NCBI GenBank assembly: GCA_050115555.1
Contig: JASFQI010000284.1
Location: 1 to 6,625 of the forward strand
Source: JASFQI01 sp050115555
GTDB lineage: Bacteria > Desulfobacterota > DSM-4660 > Desulfatiglandales > HGW-15
Direction of reading: 5' to 3'
DNA length: 6,625 nucleotides
A program made the position numbers and the translations under genes. Shown one piece after another: positions 3,770-6,625 of this stretch (position 1 is the first letter of the stretch; the number at the start of each line of letters is the position of its first letter). Under the pieces are notes generated by a model. The model worked only from the letters and a program-made list of their open reading frames with translations, ran no database searches and was not told the origin of the DNA.

Positions 3770-5172
3770 AAAAAGGGAACGCCAAAATCATTCCGTCGAA
3801 TCCGGACGCCATATTTCTTCTCTACCAAGAGAGATGGATCCTGGATAAGAGCCGCCTCAAGCTCATGGAAAAGGCGCGTCAGATCGGCCTCTCCTGGAGC
3901 ACGGCCTACCCTACCGTCGAACGGACAGCGGCCGCCGGGGCCAGGTGGGATCAATGGATCAGCAGCCGGGATGAGATCCAGGCGCGGCTTTTCCTCGAAG
4001 ACTGCAAGATGTGGGCGAAGGTCTTTGACCTGGTGGCCCAGGACATGGGCGAAGTGGTCATAGACAAGAAAAAGGATTTGACGGCCCTGAAGCTGCTCTT
4101 CTCCACGGACCGTGCCATCTACTCCATGAGCAGCAACCCGGATGCCCAGGCAGGAAAGCGCGGCGGCCGTGTGCTGGACGAGTTCGCGCTTCTTGGTGAT
4201 CCCCGTCAGATGTGGACCATTGCCTATCCGGGCCTGACCTGGGGCGGGCTCCTGGAGGTCATCTCCACCCATCGAGGGAGCGGGAACTTTTTCAATCTGC
4301 TGATCCGGGAGATCAAGGAAAAAGGGAATCCGAAAAAAATCAGCCATCACAGGGTCACCCTGGAAGACGCCTTGAATCAGGGATTCCTCTACAAGCTACA
4401 GCAGGCCTTGCCCGCCGATGCCGAGCAGCAGGCGATGGACGAAACGGAGTATTTCGATTTCGTGAAGGCCGGGTGCGCGGATGAGGAGTCCTTCCTCCAG
4501 GAGTACATGTGCATTCCCGGTGACGATGACACGGCGTTTCTCGAGTACGACCTGATCGCCGCCTGCGAGTACTCGGAGGCCGATCCCTGGGAGCTGGACA
4601 GGCCCCCGGCAGAGTCCGCGCGCGGCCGGTTCTACGCCGGATTGGACATCGGCCGGAAAAAAGACCTGACGGTCCTCTGGGTCCTGGAACTGATGGGCGA
4701 TGTGCTCTACACCCGGGCCGTCATCACCCTCAAGAACATGAGCAAGCCGGACCAGGAAAAGGTCCTGTGGCCTTGGCTGCCCTGCCTGGAGAGGGCCTGC
4801 TTCGACTATACGGGCCTCGGTATCGGCTGGGGAGACGATGCACAGAAGAAGTTCGGGAAGCACAAGGTCGAGCTGGTGAACTTTTCTTCAAAGGTCAAGG
4901 AGGCGCTCGCCTATCCGGTGCGCGGCAAGATGGAGGACAGGAAGCTCCGCATCCCGTTTGCGCCTGACATCCGCGCGGACCTTCGTTCTGTTACCAAGCA
5001 GACCACGGCCGCGGGAAATATCCGTTTTACGGCGGAGCGCACCGAGGACGGGCACGCGGACAGGTTCTGGGCCCTGGCCCTTGCGATCGAGGCGGCATCG
5101 ACCCCCTCAGGTCCCATCGAGTACGAGACCGTGACCGCCGGGCGTATGGCGGAGATCAGGGGAGCGTGGTGA
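3766..5172 (+). CDS. Terminase large subunit, Mu gp28-like
   Basis: At 468 residues, this is the packaging ATPase/nuclease that would cut DNA and translocate it into proheads. The ATPase half has a deviant Walker A (K36-A-R-Q-I-G-L-S-W-S, with no Lys directly after the Gly). Walker B follows at GRVLDE (D138/E139 acidic pair), then a coupling motif ISTHRG (166-171). The C-terminal nuclease half has an RNase H-like arrangement: GLDIGRKKD (D294), RACFDYTG (D347), and a final DGHADRFWA (D432) that together supply the metal ligands. The length and motif order are normal for the family, and no frameshift is seen. It starts at ATG 3766 overlapping the previous stop (ATGA). A 43-bp spacer without a gene separates it from the portal. 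Confidence 0.95.
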   Translation: MKKGNAKIIPSNPDAIFLLYQERWILDKSRLKLMEKARQIGLSWSTAYPTVERTAAAGARWDQWISSRDEIQARLFLEDCKMWAKVFDLVAQDMGEVVIDKKKDLTALKLLFSTDRAIYSMSSNPDAQAGKRGGRVLDEFALLGDPRQMWTIAYPGLTWGGLLEVISTHRGSGNFFNLLIREIKEKGNPKKISHHRVTLEDALNQGFLYKLQQALPADAEQQAMDETEYFDFVKAGCADEESFLQEYMCIPGDDDTAFLEYDLIAACEYSEADPWELDRPPAESARGRFYAGLDIGRKKDLTVLWVLELMGDVLYTRAVITLKNMSKPDQEKVLWPWLPCLERACFDYTGLGIGWGDDAQKKFGKHKVELVNFSSKVKEALAYPVRGKMEDRKLRIPFAPDIRADLRSVTKQTTAAGNIRFTAERTEDGHADRFWALALAIEAASTPSGPIEYETVTAGRMAEIRGAW

Positions 5173-5215
5173 GGGACAGGCAGGTGGGCAGGTGAGAAAG
5201 CGGGGGAAGCGGTAA

Positions 5216-6625
5216 ATGGCGATTCTGGATCAGTTCGGACGGCCCATTGAAGCGCGGGATCTCAAAAAGCCCGAAACCGCACGGCTTTCGGTGGCCCAGG
5301 TCAGGGACCGGTGGAGCACGTACCCGTCGGACGGGCTCACCCCGGTGCGCCTGGCCCGCATCCTCAAGGCGGCGGATAACGGCGATGTGATGCGACAGGC
5401 CGAGCTTTTCGAGGAGATGGAGGAGAAGGACGGCCACATCTTCAGCCAGTTCCAGACCCGCAAGCTCGCCGTGCAGGGGCTCGATTGGGATGTGAGCCCC
5501 GGGGACGAATCGGCCAGGGCCAAGGAGATCGCAAAGGAATGCAGGGCCCTGCTCGAAGGCCTGACGGATTTTGACGACGACGTGCTGGACATGCTCGATG
5601 CCCTCGGCAAGGGGTACAGCCTGCTGGAGATCTTGTGGGACGCCTCCGAGGGGCAGGCTTCGATCACAGGTTTCGAATGGGTTCATCCGAAAAAGATCAC
5701 CTTCTGGAACAGCACGACCCCCCGGGTGCTCACGGAAGAAGAACCGGTCCGGGGGATCGATCTCAGGCCTTCCTCCAAATGGGTCTGGCACCGGTACAAG
5801 GCCCACTCCGGATACGACACGCGGGCGGGCATCATGCGCGTTTGCGCCTGGATGTACCTGTTCAAGAACTACGGGGTGAAGGACTGGGTCGCCTTTGCCG
5901 AGGTGTTCGGGAAGCCCGTACGCTTAGGCAAATACGACTCCGGCGCGGGCAAGGAAGACAAGGAGGCCCTGGCCCTGGCCGTCCGCATGATCGGATCGGA
6001 CGCCGCGGGCATCATCAGCAAGGCCACCGAGATCGAGTTCAAGGAGGCCCAGCGCTCCGGGACGGTGAACCTGTACGAAAAGCTGGTCTCCTTCTGCGAC
6101 GCCCAGATCTCCAAGGCCGTTCTGGGACAGACCCTGACATCGGATTCCGGGAGCAAGGGATCGGGCTCCTATGCCCTGGGGAGCGTGCATAACGAGGTGC
6201 GGGGGGACCTCACCCGGGCCGATGCCAAGGCCCTGGGGAGGACGGTGACCCGGCAGATCCTCCGGCCTTTTGTGGGGTTCAACTACGGCGGGGACGCACC
6301 CTGCCCCAAGGCCGCGCCCATCTACGAGGAACCCGAGGACCTGGAGGCCACGGGCAAGGTCTACCAACTCGTGTCGGGGATGATCGACATCAGCCAGGAG
6401 CACGTGAGCGAGCGTTTCAAGATCCCTCTCATCAAGAAGGGCGAGACACCGCTCAGGCGGTCCGCGGCATCCAGCGCGGCGCCAGGGGTTGCAGCGGATG
6501 CCCTGAAGCACGTGCTGAAGGCGAGTGCGGGCCGGACAGCCGGCGGCGAGGACGTGACGCCCGTGGATGAAATGGTGGAGCGCATGACTGTCGAGGCGGG
6601 CCCGGCGTGGCAGAAGATCCTGGAC
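5216..6625 (+). CDS. Portal protein, DUF935 family (Mu gp29-like), C-terminus outside window
   Basis: ATG 5216 has a GGGGGA (5202-5207) 8 nt upstream. The frame runs open to the last base, giving 470 residues. The start (MAILDQFGRPIE) and LTPVRLARILKAADNGD (40-56) followed by a DGHIFSQFQTRKLAVQGLDW block (71-90) are typical of DUF935. Later motifs are FGKPVRLGKYD (about 230-240) and LGQTLTSDSG with SYALGSVHNEVR (about 303-330). The family is usually around 500-530 residues, so only a few tens of C-terminal residues should be missing. The protein forms the dodecameric portal at one head vertex, through which the terminase packages DNA. A Mu F-like head protein gene would be expected next. Confidence 0.93.
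   Translation, partial: MAILDQFGRPIEARDLKKPETARLSVAQVRDRWSTYPSDGLTPVRLARILKAADNGDVMRQAELFEEMEEKDGHIFSQFQTRKLAVQGLDWDVSPGDESARAKEIAKECRALLEGLTDFDDDVLDMLDALGKGYSLLEILWDASEGQASITGFEWVHPKKITFWNSTTPRVLTEEEPVRGIDLRPSSKWVWHRYKAHSGYDTRAGIMRVCAWMYLFKNYGVKDWVAFAEVFGKPVRLGKYDSGAGKEDKEALALAVRMIGSDAAGIISKATEIEFKEAQRSGTVNLYEKLVSFCDAQISKAVLGQTLTSDSGSKGSGSYALGSVHNEVRGDLTRADAKALGRTVTRQILRPFVGFNYGGDAPCPKAAPIYEEPEDLEATGKVYQLVSGMIDISQEHVSERFKIPLIKKGETPLRRSAASSAAPGVAADALKHVLKASAGRTAGGEDVTPVDEMVERMTVEAGPAWQKILD

Larger units (their letters stand above)
1..6625 (+). mobile_element. Segment of a Mu-like prophage/phage (end of early-middle region, lysis/accessory region, start of head-packaging operon)
   Basis: All supported genes run on one strand and follow the Mu order: small regulatory and membrane proteins, a TraR/DksA zinc finger, a membrane coiled-coil protein, a winged-helix protein, a DUF3486 protein, a Mu gp28-like large terminase and a DUF935 portal. 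The last four in this order are characteristic of Mu-type transposable phages. Neither end of the element lies in the window: the first and last genes are cut by the window edges, and no transposase genes (MuA/MuB type) or att ends are seen. Whether the element is intact or a remnant cannot be judged from here. Confidence 0.9.

Noticed and set aside
3736..4350. 204-residue minus-strand ORF and similar long antisense ORFs at 4396-4863, 5156-5806 and 5924-6511
   Set aside because: They are antisense to the terminase and portal genes, whose motifs are clear; long antisense frames are expected in this GC-rich DNA.
5173..5215. Short imperfect repeat GGCAGGT/GGGCAGGT in the spacer before the portal gene
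   Set aside because: The two copies are 7-8 bp and purine-rich, as expected by chance around a ribosome binding region.
5635..6192. 185-residue + strand ORF inside the portal gene
   Set aside because: It is a shifted frame of the DUF935 portal, rich in Gly/Arg, with no ribosome binding site.

Overview
The window is a segment of a Mu-like (transposable, Myoviridae-type) prophage or phage genome, read left to right entirely on the + strand. The right half is diagnostic: a winged-helix protein of the VpaChn25_0724 type, a DUF3486 protein (Mu gp27-like, probable small terminase), a Mu gp28-like large terminase and a DUF935 portal protein (Mu gp29-like) follow one another in the standard Mu order. 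The DNA is GC-rich with strong AGGAGG-type ribosome binding sites. Protein style suggests a proteobacterial or Desulfobacterota (deltaproteobacterial) host, but that is an impression from resemblance, not a demonstrated assignment.

Region 1 (1-818) is the end of an upstream, probably early/middle, operon. It holds the C-terminal part of an unrecognised basic protein, a small ORF that an in-frame TAG seems to split, and a 46-residue DUF2292/YezD-like protein. Region 2 (819-937) is a transcription boundary: three consecutive hairpins, the central one a strong intrinsic terminator (15 bp stem plus six Ts).

Region 3 (938-2901) occupies the place where Mu carries its lysis and accessory genes. 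It encodes a small weakly hydrophobic protein, a phospholipase A2-like protein (DGCS loop and CCxxHDxxY motif), a lipoprotein with a lipobox cysteine, a 52-residue holin-like membrane protein, a TraR/DksA-type C4 zinc-finger protein and a membrane-anchored coiled-coil protein. No peptidoglycan hydrolase is recognisable in this stretch, which makes the phospholipase-like protein the most interesting gene here.

Region 4 (2876-6625) is the start of the head/packaging operon: wHTH protein, DUF3486 protein, large terminase and portal, the last running off the window. Genes are tightly coupled (1-nt and 4-nt stop/start overlaps, one 26-nt overlap). The coupling is broken by a structured 121-bp spacer at 2108-2228 and a 57-bp spacer at 3182-3238 carrying two hairpins. 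No gene is supported on the minus strand.
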